A stretch of DNA of 64,000 nt, taken from NCBI RefSeq assembly GCF_002887815.1, contig NZ_PDHO01000023.1, positions 1-64,000 on the forward strand, in the 5' to 3' direction. This stretch comes from Mycobacterium sp. ENV421 (GTDB lineage: Bacteria > Actinomycetota > Actinomycetes > Mycobacteriales > Mycobacteriaceae). Positions 27,446-36,454 of the stretch are shown here, one piece after another. Position 1 is the first letter of the stretch. The number at the start of each line of letters is the position of its first letter. A program made the position numbers and the translations under genes. The notes beneath the pieces were generated by a model. It was not told the DNA's origin and did no database searches. It saw only the letters and a list, made by a program, of their open reading frames with translations.

Positions 27446-28974
27446 GCCAGCGTTGCGCGGTTCTTGCCGTCCTCGCCCGCGGTGACGTTGATCGCGGCGC
27501 CCAGCGGGTCGCCGTCGCTCATCAACGCCACCAGGGCTGGGTCGGTGGTGATGGCCATGAACCGGCTGAGGTCGGCGTCGAGGCGGCCGATGATGACCCC
27601 GGTGCGCTCGGGCCAGTCGTAGCGCACCGAGTACGTCTCGATCACGCCGCTGCCGTTGGCGTTCCGGGTGACCGGCACCTTCGGCAGGGCGGCGATGTCC
27701 GCCTGCAGTTCCGTGCTGCGGTCGGGCGTCCACTCGATCGGCGTGGTGGAGTAGACCCCCACCGAGTACTTGCTCATCACACCGCCGTTGGCGCCCACCA
27801 GTCCGAATGCACCTGGCTTGTCGCGCATCGCGGCGACGGTCTCGGCGATGCCGTGCAGCGAATAGCTGTTGCCCGGTCCGCCGAAGTACGGCAGGCCCCC
27901 GGTGAGGGTGAGCCCGCGCGGATCGTCGGCGGCCAGCCCGAAGTCGTCGCACACCGCGAAGACCGGGAACGGGAAGCAGCTGTAGAGGTCGAAGGTGGCC
28001 ACGTCGTCGATGCCAATGCCGGCCACCCGAAGTGCCTCTGCCACAGCCTGTTTCGACGAGTAACTGACGCCGACATCGGCACGGTCCAGCAGATCCTGCT
28101 CGCGCTGATCCGCGTGACCGTGCAGGTACACCCACTTCTCTTCGGGCACACCGAGTTCGCGGGCGGCGGACACCGACATGAGCAGCGCGGCCGCGCCCTG
28201 GTTCACGGTGTCGCGGGCCACCAGCAGCCGGGGATACGGGTCGCAGATCATCCGGTTCTCAGCGGTGACCGTGGCGATCTCGTCGACCGAGCGCTCCACC
28301 GGTGACGACGAAAACGGATTCTTGGCAGCGACTTTCGAGAACGGCGAGAACAGCTCGGCCATCGTGCGCCGGTAGGAGTCGACATCGAGACCCAGCCGGG
28401 CACGCCGCGCGTTGTCCAACAACCCGTACTGCACCGGTGCGCCGGTCAGCCCGTGGTTGGCTGTGTACTCGCTCATGTACTGCTCGAAGCCGTACCCGCG
28501 GTCCTCGAGCTGGCCGCCAACAGTTTCGCTGTGGTCGGGTTTGTCGTCCTTGCCCTCGAACGTCTTCAGCGTCGAACCGTTCTCCGAGCCGAGGATCAAC
28601 GCCACCTCGATCTCGCCGGCCGCGATGGCGCCGGCGAACTCGGTGACCAGCTTCTGCGGGCCGTTGCCGCCGATGGATTCGAGCACGGCACGCTTCGGGT
28701 CGGCGCCGACGCGGTTGGCGACCGAGCGGATGTAGTTGTCCGAGCACCCCAGCGGCGCTGTCGCGTACGGCGTGCAGATCTCGAACTGCCGCAGGCCCGC
28801 GAACACCTCGATCGACGCGGCGACGGCAGCGTCGTCCGCGCCGGTGTCCGCAAGCGCGGCCCGAACCGCCTCGGTGGCCAGCTCGACCGCCGACATACCC
28901 CGGTAGTCCGGGTCGTCAATGCGCTCGGTGAACTGCCCGACGCCGACGATGACGGGGGTACGCGGATCGACCAT
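27442..28974 (-). CDS. Thiolase-like protein without the usual active-site cysteine
   Basis: This 510-aa member of the thiolase superfamily begins VDPRTPVIVGVGQFTER. Where classical thiolases have the nucleophilic Cys, this sequence reads ESIGGNGPQKLVTEFAGAIAAG. The later region GGLPYFGGPGNSYSLHGIAETV keeps a His. A C-terminal OB-like domain occupies about the last 90 residues (ETYSVRYDWPERTGVIIGRLD). It is annotated in many genomes as acetyl-CoA acetyltransferase; SCP-x/Ltp2-type aldolase chemistry is another possibility. A KstR-like site lies 15 bp upstream. Confidence 0.8.
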   Translation of the reverse strand: MVDPRTPVIVGVGQFTERIDDPDYRGMSAVELATEAVRAALADTGADDAAVAASIEVFAGLRQFEICTPYATAPLGCSDNYIRSVANRVGADPKRAVLESIGGNGPQKLVTEFAGAIAAGEIEVALILGSENGSTLKTFEGKDDKPDHSETVGGQLEDRGYGFEQYMSEYTANHGLTGAPVQYGLLDNARRARLGLDVDSYRRTMAELFSPFSKVAAKNPFSSSPVERSVDEIATVTAENRMICDPYPRLLVARDTVNQGAAALLMSVSAARELGVPEEKWVYLHGHADQREQDLLDRADVGVSYSSKQAVAEALRVAGIGIDDVATFDLYSCFPFPVFAVCDDFGLAADDPRGLTLTGGLPYFGGPGNSYSLHGIAETVAAMRDKPGAFGLVGANGGVMSKYSVGVYSTTPIEWTPDRSTELQADIAALPKVPVTRNANGSGVIETYSVRYDWPERTGVIIGRLDADLSRFMAITTDPALVALMSDGDPLGAAINVTAGEDGKNRATLA

Positions 28975-28989
28975 AGTTCGACAGGCTAA

Positions 28990-29003
28990 TAGAACGTGTT
29001 ACC
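28990..29003. promoter_or_regulatory. KstR-like operator (13/14 match) before the thiolase-like gene
   Basis: TAGAACGTGTTACC fits TNNAACNNGTTNNA except at the last base and lies 15 bp upstream of the thiolase-like start (minus strand). Placement and core match the exact site at 57627-57640. Confidence 0.5.
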
Positions 29004-29044
29004 GTTTTGCCAACCGGGGGCGTGGCTACCGCCCGAAAACGACA

Positions 29045-29079
29045 TCAGGGCTGCGATCCGGTGTGGATCACAGCCCTGA
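29045..29079 (-). terminator. Hairpin terminator after sucD
   Basis: TCAGGGCTG (29045-29053) pairs with CAGCCCTGA (29071-29079). After one mismatch the stem continues GATCC/GGATC around a 5-base loop. It lies 20 bp beyond the sucD stop and would end the sucCD transcript before the thiolase promoter. Confidence 0.65.
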
Positions 29080-29098
29080 CGGCGGACTCGATGACGAA

Positions 29099-30001
29099 TT
29101 ACAGCCCCTGCAGGATCTCCCTGGCCAGGTTGGCGGTCTCCGACGGCGTCTTGCCGACCTTGACCCCGGCGGCCTCGAGTGCCTCCTTCTTGCCTTGAGC
29201 CGTGCCTGCGCCGTCCGAGACGATCGCACCGGCGTGGCCCATGGTCTTGCCTTCGGGCGCGGTGAACCCGGCGACGTAGCCGACGACCGGCTTGGAGACG
29301 TTGGCCTTGATGTAGGCGCCGGCCTTCTCCTCGGCGTCGCCGCCGATCTCGCCGATCATCACGATGATCTTGGTCTCGGGATCTTTCTCGAACGCCTCGA
29401 TGGCGTCGATGTGGGTGGTGCCGATGACCGGGTCGCCGCCGATGCCGATGGCGGTCGAGAAGCCGAGATCGCGCAGCTCGTACATCATCTGGTAGGTCAG
29501 CGTGCCGGACTTGGACACCAGGCCGATCGGGCCCTTGCCGGTGATGTTGTTCGGCGTGATGCCGACCAGCGCCTCACCGGGGGTGATGATGCCGGGGCAG
29601 TTCGGCCCGATGATGCGGGTCTTCTCGCCCTTCTCGACGTTATAGGCCCACGCATAGGCGCTGTCCTGCACCGGGATTCCCTCGGTGATGACCACCAGCA
29701 GCGGGATCTCGGCGTCGATCGCCTCGATGATGGCGTCCTTGGAGAACGCCGGCGGCACGAAGGCGATCGACACGTCGGCGCCGGTCGCCTTCATGGCCTC
29801 GGCCACCGAACCGAACACCGGCAATTCGATGTCGTTGCCCTCTTTGTCCTTGTGCGACACCGTAGTACCGGCCTTGCGCGCGTTCACGCCGCCGACCACC
29901 TGGGTGCCGGCCTTGAGCATCAGCGCGGTGTGCTTGGTGCCCTCACCGCCGGTGATGCCCTGGACGATGACCTTGTTGTCCTTGTTCAGGAAGATAGACA
30001 T
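29099..30001 (-). CDS. sucD: Succinyl-CoA ligase (ADP-forming) alpha subunit
   Basis: This 300-aa TCA-cycle subunit has CoA-binding GITGGEGTKHTALMLKAGTQVVGGVN and the phospho-His256 in GKTMGHAGAI. It forms a heterodimer with SucC for substrate-level phosphorylation. It lies 13 bp downstream of sucC in one operon. Confidence 0.96.
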   Translation of the reverse strand: MSIFLNKDNKVIVQGITGGEGTKHTALMLKAGTQVVGGVNARKAGTTVSHKDKEGNDIELPVFGSVAEAMKATGADVSIAFVPPAFSKDAIIEAIDAEIPLLVVITEGIPVQDSAYAWAYNVEKGEKTRIIGPNCPGIITPGEALVGITPNNITGKGPIGLVSKSGTLTYQMMYELRDLGFSTAIGIGGDPVIGTTHIDAIEAFEKDPETKIIVMIGEIGGDAEEKAGAYIKANVSKPVVGYVAGFTAPEGKTMGHAGAIVSDGAGTAQGKKEALEAAGVKVGKTPSETANLAREILQGL

Positions 30002-30014
30002 TGGTTCTAGTCCC

Positions 30015-31178
30015 TTACTTGTTGGCCAGCTCGGCGGCCTTGTCGGCGCCGGCGTCCATGGTGTCGGCCTGGATCACCAGGGGGTGGTTGGCTTCGTTGA
30101 GGATGCGGCGACCCTCTTCGACGTTGTTGCCGTCGAGACGCACGACGAGGGGCTTGTTCGCACTGTCGCCGAGCTTCTTCAACGCGCCGACGATGCCGTT
30201 GGCGACCGCGTCGCACGCGGTGATGCCGCCGAACACGTTGACGAACACGCTCTTGACCTGGCTGTCGCCCAGGATGACGTCGAGACCGTTGGCCATCACC
30301 TCGGCCGAGGCGCCACCGCCGATGTCGAGGAAGTTGGCGGGCTTCACGCCGCCGTGCTTCTCACCGGCGTACGCGACGACGTCCAGGGTCGACATGACCA
30401 GACCCGCGCCGTTGCCGATGATGCCGACCTCGCCGTCGAGCTTGACGTAGTTGAGGTCGTTCTCCTTCGCCTTCAGCTCAAGCGGATCGGTGGCGTCCTT
30501 GTCCTCGAACTCGGCGTGGCCGGGCTGGCGGAAGTCGGCGTTCGCGTCCAGGGTGACCTTGCCGTCCAGCGCCAGGATCTGATCGTCGGGCGTGCGCACC
30601 AGCGGGTTGACCTCCACCAGGGTGGCGTCCTCGCCGGTGAAGACCTCCCACAGCTTCTGGATGGTCACCGCTGCGGCGTCGAGCACCTCGGCGGGCAGGT
30701 GGCCCTTCTCGGCGATCTCGCGAGCGAAGGCCAGGTCGACACCCTTGACGGCGTCGACCGGCACCTTGGCCAGCCGGTCCGGCTTGGTGGCGGCGACCTC
30801 TTCGATCTCCACGCCGCCCTCGACCGAGCACATGGCCAGGTAGGTGCGATTGGAACGATCGAGCAGGAAGGAGATGTAGTACTCCTCGGCGATGTCGCTG
30901 GCCTCGGCGACCAGCAGCTTCTTCACGACGTGACCCTTGATGTCCAGGCCGAGGATGTTCTTGGCGTGGGTGTAGGCGTCGTCGGGGGTCGCGGCGTACT
31001 TGACGCCACCGGCCTTTCCGCGGCCGCCTACCTTCACCTGGGCCTTGACCATGACGGGCTTACCGATTTCCTCGGCAATGGCCTTGGCGTCCTCCGGCGA
31101 GTCGGTGACCCGGCCGGGAGTGGTGGGAACGTTGTGCTTGGCGAACAGTTCTTTCGCCTGATATTCGAAAAGATCCAT
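30015..31178 (-). CDS. sucC: Succinyl-CoA ligase (ADP-forming) beta subunit
   Basis: This 387-aa ATP-grasp subunit begins MDLFEYQAKELFAKHNVPTTPG. It has KAQVKVGGRGKAGGVK for nucleotide binding, EVNPLV for metal binding and NIFGGI-like VNVFGGITACD. It catalyses succinyl-CoA + ADP + Pi to succinate + ATP with SucD. Its promoter region is shared with the divergent M23-peptidase gene. Confidence 0.96.
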   Translation of the reverse strand: MDLFEYQAKELFAKHNVPTTPGRVTDSPEDAKAIAEEIGKPVMVKAQVKVGGRGKAGGVKYAATPDDAYTHAKNILGLDIKGHVVKKLLVAEASDIAEEYYISFLLDRSNRTYLAMCSVEGGVEIEEVAATKPDRLAKVPVDAVKGVDLAFAREIAEKGHLPAEVLDAAAVTIQKLWEVFTGEDATLVEVNPLVRTPDDQILALDGKVTLDANADFRQPGHAEFEDKDATDPLELKAKENDLNYVKLDGEVGIIGNGAGLVMSTLDVVAYAGEKHGGVKPANFLDIGGGASAEVMANGLDVILGDSQVKSVFVNVFGGITACDAVANGIVGALKKLGDSANKPLVVRLDGNNVEEGRRILNEANHPLVIQADTMDAGADKAAELANK

Positions 31179-31266
31179 GAGCTCACTGTCTGGTCGGCGC
31201 TGACTGTTTTGTTGACGAAGTGGTGTTAAGGAAGTCGCTCCGGGGAGGAACTGTATCTAGACGCTC

Positions 31267-31347
31267 CGAGGACTCCGTCCTCGCGTACCGCTCATGTGGT
31301 ACATCTCACCGCGGAGTTGAAGTGATTCAACTCACAATCCTCCGTGG
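31267..31347. other. Structured segment between sucC and the M23 peptidase gene
   Basis: Two perfect inverted repeats are packed into 81 bases: CGAGGAC/GTCCTCG (31267-31283, 3-base loop) and GAGTTGAA/TTCAACTC (31314-31333, 4-base loop). An outer CCGCGGAG/CTCCGTGG pairing is also possible. They could be operators or a folded 5' leader of the peptidase mRNA. It does not match the c-di-AMP riboswitch I know upstream of some wall-hydrolase genes. Confidence 0.4.
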
Positions 31348-31440
31348 AATAACGCCTTGGGTTGCGACCTGTATTAGATCTTCGTTAACGTCGTCGGGGT
31401 CTGAGATAACGCTTTGGTCACGACTAAGGGACATCGAGTT

Positions 31441-32499
31441 TTGACGCAGCATCGGCCGGCACCGAGCACCATCGGAGCTTCTTCGGCCTCGCAGCCTTCG
31501 ACCAGGCCTTTCGATCGCCAAGCGCCCGGCAAGCGAGCCCTGGATCCGGAGCGGCTCGACGTCACCGACATCATCCCGTTCAACGAATTCGGCGATCTCT
31601 GCGATATCGATTTCCGCGAGAGCACCGCTTTCGCCAGCCTTCAGGTGGCGCGCTGCCCCGAACTCGACGACCTGCACGACGCGGACGACGCCCAGCCGCT
31701 GCGTCTGGCCGTGCCCACCGAGTTCGCCCCGTCCCGCCCCGAACGCGCTGAGGTCCCGCGCTACGTCAACGACGACAACACCGACGTGCTGCCCCGCACC
31801 CCGCAGCACCGCAGGCAGCCCACCGGCGCCGTCAAGGGCCGCGTGATGATCGCCGCCATGGCCGCGGGCGCCGCCGCGGCCGCGGCCTACACCGCGGTCA
31901 AGCCCGCCACCGACACCACCACCCAGACCGTGCTGGCCGCCGACAAGACCCCGATGGACGGCTCGGTGACCACCCCGCGCGGCGTGCAGCTGATCGCGGT
32001 GAAGCCGGTCGCCGACGCCGTCGTGCACGGCGAAGAGCTGGCCAACGGACAGGCCTTCGCGCAGGAACGCGCCGAGCGCGAAGCCCGCTTGCAGCGGCCA
32101 CTGTTCGTCATGCCGACCAAAGGCGTCTTCACCTCCGGCTTCGGTTACCGCTGGGGCGCGCTGCACGCCGGCATCGACCTGGCGGCTCCGATCGGGACGC
32201 CCATCGTTGCCGCCTCCGACGGCGTCGTTGTCGACGCCGGCCCGACGGCCGGGTACGGCGCCTGGGTGAAGATCCGCCATTCCGACGGCACGGTCACCCT
32301 CTACGGCCACGTGAACACCTGGACGGTCCAGATCGGCCAGCGAGTCTTCGCCGGCGACCAGATCGCGACTGTGGGCAACCGGGGCAATTCGACCGGCCCG
32401 CACTTGCATTTCAGCGTGCTGCAGAACGGCATCAACTTCATCGACCCCGTGCCCTGGCTGGCGAAGCGGGGCCTTACGGTCGGCCCCTACGTCGGCTGA
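31441..32499 (+). CDS. M23-family peptidoglycan metallopeptidase (Rv0950c-like)
   Basis: This protein of about 352 aa has an N-terminal cytoplasmic region, one membrane segment (MIAAMAAGAAAAAAYTAV), and a C-terminal LytM/M23 domain. The zinc-binding residues are in HAGIDLAAP (HxxxD) and GPHLHFSV (HxH). Such enzymes cut peptide cross-links of peptidoglycan or regulate amidases. The start is uncertain: TTG 31441 has AAGGGA nine bases upstream, and the frame is open from 31414. Confidence 0.85.
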   Translation: MTQHRPAPSTIGASSASQPSTRPFDRQAPGKRALDPERLDVTDIIPFNEFGDLCDIDFRESTAFASLQVARCPELDDLHDADDAQPLRLAVPTEFAPSRPERAEVPRYVNDDNTDVLPRTPQHRRQPTGAVKGRVMIAAMAAGAAAAAAYTAVKPATDTTTQTVLAADKTPMDGSVTTPRGVQLIAVKPVADAVVHGEELANGQAFAQERAEREARLQRPLFVMPTKGVFTSGFGYRWGALHAGIDLAAPIGTPIVAASDGVVVDAGPTAGYGAWVKIRHSDGTVTLYGHVNTWTVQIGQRVFAGDQIATVGNRGNSTGPHLHFSVLQNGINFIDPVPWLAKRGLTVGPYVG

Positions 32500-32503
32500 C
32501 CTG

Positions 32504-33112
32504 GTGTCCGAGCCGAACGAGCCGCACACCCGCATCATCCGGCGCCAGCCGTCCGGACCGATTCCTCAACCCGACGAGCCGCGCACCAGCATCATCCGGC
32601 GCGCGCCCACCGGGCCGATCCCCGCGGTGCCCGACGATCGCACCGTCAACATTCCTCGCCCGCCTGCCGACGAGGCGCCGACCGGACTGATCCGGCGCGC
32701 AACCCCGGTCGCGGTTCCGGCCCGGCCGGGCGCGGTCGACGTCTCCACCGGGCGAACCGCGATCGCGGCCAGCGCCGTCAGCATCGTCAGCGGCTGGGCC
32801 ACCGGCGTCGTCGCCACCGACCTGATCACCGGATGGTGGGGCACCGATCGACTGTTCTGCGTTGCGGTCGGATTCCTCACCCTGCTGTTCGCGGTCACCA
32901 GTATCGCCGGGGTGATCGCATTACTGCTGCGCCGCTCCGTCGGCCGCTACCTGATCGCGTTCGGCGCCGTAATCGCGCTGCTGACATTCGGCAGTGTGTT
33001 CGTCGCCGGAGCGCGAATTCCGTTGGCGGTGTATGTGATTCCAGTGTTACCGCTGGCCAGTCTGATCCTGGCGTTGCATCCGTCAACCCGACGCTGGTGC
33101 CGGCTGCGCTGA
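32504..33112 (+). CDS. Membrane protein with IIRRxPxGPIP repeats
   Basis: This 202-aa protein starts at GTG 32504, two bases after the M23-gene stop region. Residues 1-70 carry repeated motifs RIIRRQPSGPIP, SIIRRAPTGPIP and a degenerate LIRRATPV. Four hydrophobic segments then fill the rest, ending with a basic tail. I do not recognise a named family. The repeats could be a docking or phosphorylation tail on the cytoplasmic side. Its 3' end overlaps the convergent PAP2 gene by 30 bases. Confidence 0.7.
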   Translation: MSEPNEPHTRIIRRQPSGPIPQPDEPRTSIIRRAPTGPIPAVPDDRTVNIPRPPADEAPTGLIRRATPVAVPARPGAVDVSTGRTAIAASAVSIVSGWATGVVATDLITGWWGTDRLFCVAVGFLTLLFAVTSIAGVIALLLRRSVGRYLIAFGAVIALLTFGSVFVAGARIPLAVYVIPVLPLASLILALHPSTRRWCRLR

Positions 33113-33946
33113 GCGCCTCCGGCTTTCCCACCACGCCCCGACGACGATCACGCCGATCGCCCACGCCGCACCAAGGAAAGCCCCGGCGACGACGTCGCTG
33201 ACGTAGTGCACACCCAGATAGACCCGGGAGAAGCCGACCATCCCGGCGACGGCTGATGCGCTCGCCCACAGCGCCACTCGAGCCGTCCAACCCCGGATGA
33301 CCCAGCCTGCCATCCAGGCGAGCAGCACCGCGACGGCGACACCGCCGGTGGCGTGACCGGAGGGGAACGAGAAACCGTCTTCGACGATGACGGCGGTCCA
33401 CGACGGCGGACGACTGCGCCCGACCATCCACTTGGCCACCACCAGCACCACCCCGACGCCGATCAACCCGGACAACCCGAGCACCGCGGGCAACCAGGAC
33501 CGGATCCGCCAGCAGACCCATGCACTGACGATGACGGTGATCACCACCAATGACAACGGATCAGCAACGTGGGTGAGCACTTTCAACACCGCGGTCAGCC
33601 CCGCGTCACGATGGCCGACAAACCATTGACTGACCGGTTGATCGACATACGAGTCGATCTCGCCCTCCAGGACGTCGTCGAGCAACTCGGTGAAGCCCGC
33701 CGCCAACAGCGCGACCAACACGATGCCCGACACCAGCGCCAAGACCGCGGTCACGTCCACCGACAACCACTGCGCCAACCTGGTCGCGGATCCGCCGAGG
33801 CGTCGGACCGCCCACGACCGCACGGTGACCGCGATGCGCGTCTCCCGCACGCGAGCCATCGCGGCCAGGAAGAACCCCTGATGACGCGCCACCCAGATGC
33901 ACACCAGGCACCAGGCCAGGAGCGCGGCCACCACGAAGGCAGTCAC
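33083..33946 (-). CDS. PAP2-family membrane phosphatase
   Basis: This 287-aa membrane protein has the three PAP2 motifs: KWMVGRSRP, SFPSGHA and SRVYLGVHYVSDVV. All catalytic Arg/His/Asp residues are present. It starts at GTG and has about six transmembrane helices. It probably dephosphorylates a lipid or polyprenyl phosphate at the outer face of the membrane. The substrate is not predictable. Confidence 0.88.
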   Translation of the reverse strand: MTAFVVAALLAWCLVCIWVARHQGFFLAAMARVRETRIAVTVRSWAVRRLGGSATRLAQWLSVDVTAVLALVSGIVLVALLAAGFTELLDDVLEGEIDSYVDQPVSQWFVGHRDAGLTAVLKVLTHVADPLSLVVITVIVSAWVCWRIRSWLPAVLGLSGLIGVGVVLVVAKWMVGRSRPPSWTAVIVEDGFSFPSGHATGGVAVAVLLAWMAGWVIRGWTARVALWASASAVAGMVGFSRVYLGVHYVSDVVAGAFLGAAWAIGVIVVGAWWESRRRSAQPAPASG

Positions 33947-33962
33947 GATCGCACGGTCGCGA

Positions 33963-36317
33963 TCAGAGCTTCTGGATGGGTGCGTGGTTGTGCATCAGCT
34001 TCACCCGGCCGGCGCTGCCGAAGTCGATCAGCGACATCGCCGACTCCCCCATCCCGGACACCTCCTCGACGCGGCCGAGACCGTACTTGTCGTGGTTGAC
34101 CCGGTCACCGGGTGCGAGCACCACCAGCGCACGCTTACCGCCACCTGCGGGACGCGCCGGTGACGGTCGCGGGGTGCCGACCAACCCACCCGCTCCAGGA
34201 GAAAATCGGCCCGGCGCACTATAGGACGGCGCGGGATCGGTTCGGCGCCAGTCGAGCAGATGCTCCGGAATCTCGCGCAGGAACCGGGATTCGGGGTTCA
34301 GCATCGGCTGCCCCCACGAGGAGCGGACCTTCGCGCGGCTGAGGTAAAGCCGTTGGCGCGCACGGGTTATGCCCACATAGGCCAGCCGGCGTTCTTCGGA
34401 GAGCTCGGCCGGATCCCCCAGCGCCCGCATGTGCGGGAACATGCCGTCCTCCCAGCCGGTGACGAAGACGACCGGGAACTCCAGGCCCTTGGCGGTGTGC
34501 AAGGTCATCATCGTGACCACCCCGGAGCCGTGCTCGGGCAACTCGTCGGAGTCGGCGACCAGCGACACCCGCTCCAGGAACTCGGCGAGTATGCCGGTCT
34601 GTGGCACGTCCTCATCGGCGTCGTCCTGCTCTGCCGCCAGTGCGGCGGCATTGGCCCGGTCGATACTGAATTCGTGTGCGACGCTGACCAATTCGTTGAG
34701 GTTGTCCAGCCGGGCCAGGTCCTGCGGGTCGCTGGAGGATTCCAGCTCGTTGCGGTAGCCGGTGCGGTCCAGCACGGCCTCGACCAAGTCCCCGAGCTCG
34801 TCGTCGAGCTTGCCGCGCAGGTCGTCGATCAGGTTGACGAAGCTCGCGATCGCCTTCTCCGAGCGGGTGTTCAGCATCGGTACCTTGCCGGCGGCCGCGG
34901 CGATCAGCGCGTCGGCGAAGGTGCTGCCGGTGTTCTCGGCGTACACCGCCACGCAGGCCTCGGCGCGGTCGCCGATACCGCGGCGCGGGGTGTTCAGGAT
35001 GCGCCGCAGGCTGACGGCGTCACCGGGGTTGTCCAGCACGCGCAGGTAGGCGACGATGTCGCGAATCTCCTTGCGCTCGTAGAACCGAACGCCGCCGACG
35101 ACCTTGTACGGGATGCCGGCCCGGATGAACACCTCTTCCAGCGAGCGCGACGAGTTGTTGGTCCGGTAGAACACCGCGAAATCGTTGTAGGAGAACCCGC
35201 CAGCCCCATGAGCACCGTCGGCGAGTGCATCGATCTCGCTTGCGACGAACCTGGCCTCGTCATGCTCGTTGTCGGCGACATAGCCGACGATCAGCTCCCC
35301 GTCACCTTCGTCGGTCCACAGCCGCTTCTCACGGCGGTTGGCGTTGCGCGAGATGACGGAGTTGGCCGCCGTCAGGATGTTCTGGGTCGACCGGTAGTTC
35401 TGCTCGAGCAGGATCGTGGTGGCGTTGGGAAAGTCACGCTCGAAATCCTCGATATTGCGGATCGTCGCGCCGCGGAACGCATAGATCGACTGGTCGGCGT
35501 CGCCGACCACGCACAGCTCACTGGGCGGCACGGTGTCGGTATCGGGTGCGCCCACTCCGACGAGTTCGCGCACCAGCACATACTGGGCGTGGTTGGTGTC
35601 CTGATACTCGTCGACCAGTACGTGCCGGAACCGCCTGCGGTAGTACTGCGCGATCTGCGGGAAGTTCTGCAGGACGGCGACGGTCTCGCCGATCAGGTCG
35701 TCGAAGTCCAGCGCGTTGGCCGCGCGCAGCCGTCGCTGGTATTCGCCGTAGACGCTGGCCACCGTGCGGGCCAGGTCGTCGGATCCGGGCTCGAGTGCGG
35801 CGACCGCATCCTCCGGCACGATCAGTTCGTTCTTCAGGTTCGAGATCGCGTTGGACAGCAGTCGCGGCGTGTACCGCTTGGTGTCCAGACCCATGTCCTT
35901 GGCGATCATCAGCAGCAGGCGCCGCGAATCGTCGGCGTCGTAGATCGAGAAGTTCGAGTTCAGCCCCGGCAGCAGCGAGGCCTGGTTGCGCAGGATCCGC
36001 ACGCAGGTGGAGTGAAACGTGGACACCCACATGTTCCGCGCCCGCGGACCCACCAGCGCGACCACCCGCTCGCGCATCTCGGCGGCGGCCTTATTGGTGA
36101 ACGTGATCGCCAGCACCTGGCCCGGGCCGACGTCGCGGGCGGCCAGCAGGTACGCGATCCGGCGGGTGAGGACCGCGGTCTTGCCCGACCCGGCGCCGGC
36201 CACGATCAACAGCGGGGGCCCCTCGTGCAGCACCGCCTGGCGCTGCTGGGGGTTGAGGCCCTCGAGGAGTTCGGCCGCATCGGCCGGGGGTTTGAAATCT
36301 GTCACGTGCACACTCAT
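33963..36317 (-). CDS. uvrD1: ATP-dependent DNA helicase UvrD1/PcrA
   Basis: This 784-aa SF1A helicase unwinds DNA in nucleotide excision and recombination repair; in mycobacteria it works with Ku. Walker A is at 41-47 (GAGSGKT), and DEYQDTNHAQ is motif II. GDADQSIYAFRGA, LEQNYRST and MTLHTAKGLEF are later helicase motifs. The C-terminal Tudor-like segment (LAPGDRVNHDKYGLGRVEEV) is present, so the protein is full length. It is orthologous to Rv0949. Confidence 0.95.
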   Translation of the reverse strand: MSVHVTDFKPPADAAELLEGLNPQQRQAVLHEGPPLLIVAGAGSGKTAVLTRRIAYLLAARDVGPGQVLAITFTNKAAAEMRERVVALVGPRARNMWVSTFHSTCVRILRNQASLLPGLNSNFSIYDADDSRRLLLMIAKDMGLDTKRYTPRLLSNAISNLKNELIVPEDAVAALEPGSDDLARTVASVYGEYQRRLRAANALDFDDLIGETVAVLQNFPQIAQYYRRRFRHVLVDEYQDTNHAQYVLVRELVGVGAPDTDTVPPSELCVVGDADQSIYAFRGATIRNIEDFERDFPNATTILLEQNYRSTQNILTAANSVISRNANRREKRLWTDEGDGELIVGYVADNEHDEARFVASEIDALADGAHGAGGFSYNDFAVFYRTNNSSRSLEEVFIRAGIPYKVVGGVRFYERKEIRDIVAYLRVLDNPGDAVSLRRILNTPRRGIGDRAEACVAVYAENTGSTFADALIAAAAGKVPMLNTRSEKAIASFVNLIDDLRGKLDDELGDLVEAVLDRTGYRNELESSSDPQDLARLDNLNELVSVAHEFSIDRANAAALAAEQDDADEDVPQTGILAEFLERVSLVADSDELPEHGSGVVTMMTLHTAKGLEFPVVFVTGWEDGMFPHMRALGDPAELSEERRLAYVGITRARQRLYLSRAKVRSSWGQPMLNPESRFLREIPEHLLDWRRTDPAPSYSAPGRFSPGAGGLVGTPRPSPARPAGGGKRALVVLAPGDRVNHDKYGLGRVEEVSGMGESAMSLIDFGSAGRVKLMHNHAPIQKL

Positions 36318-36391
36318 GTCCGACCCAACTTACCGCTGTATGGCGACAGTTTTTTTGCGAAGCCGGGCTTCGGAGTGGCACACTCGTCAAC

Positions 36392-36454
36392 GTGCTTTCT
36401 CCGCAGCGTCGATTTTTCTACGGGTACCGGTCCGCGGTGCCCGTGGGTATCTAG
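36392..36454 (+). CDS. Putative aromatic leader peptide, 20 codons
   Basis: GTG 36392 opens a 20-codon frame closed by TAG 36452-36454. Codons 8-12 read Phe-Phe-Tyr-Gly-Tyr (TTT TTC TAC GGG TAC). No Shine-Dalgarno is seen. A possible -35 TTGCGA (36355-36360) with an 18-base spacer to CACACT (36379-36384) would start a leaderless transcript near the GTG. The clustered aromatic codons and the downstream alternative hairpins suggest a regulatory leader peptide for chorismate mutase. Confidence 0.6.
   Translation: MLSPQRRFFYGYRSAVPVGI

Noticed and set aside
31179..31440. c-di-AMP (ydaO-type) riboswitch ahead of the M23 peptidase
   Set aside because: Such riboswitches precede some mycobacterial wall-hydrolase genes, but the conserved core blocks I know are not visible here.
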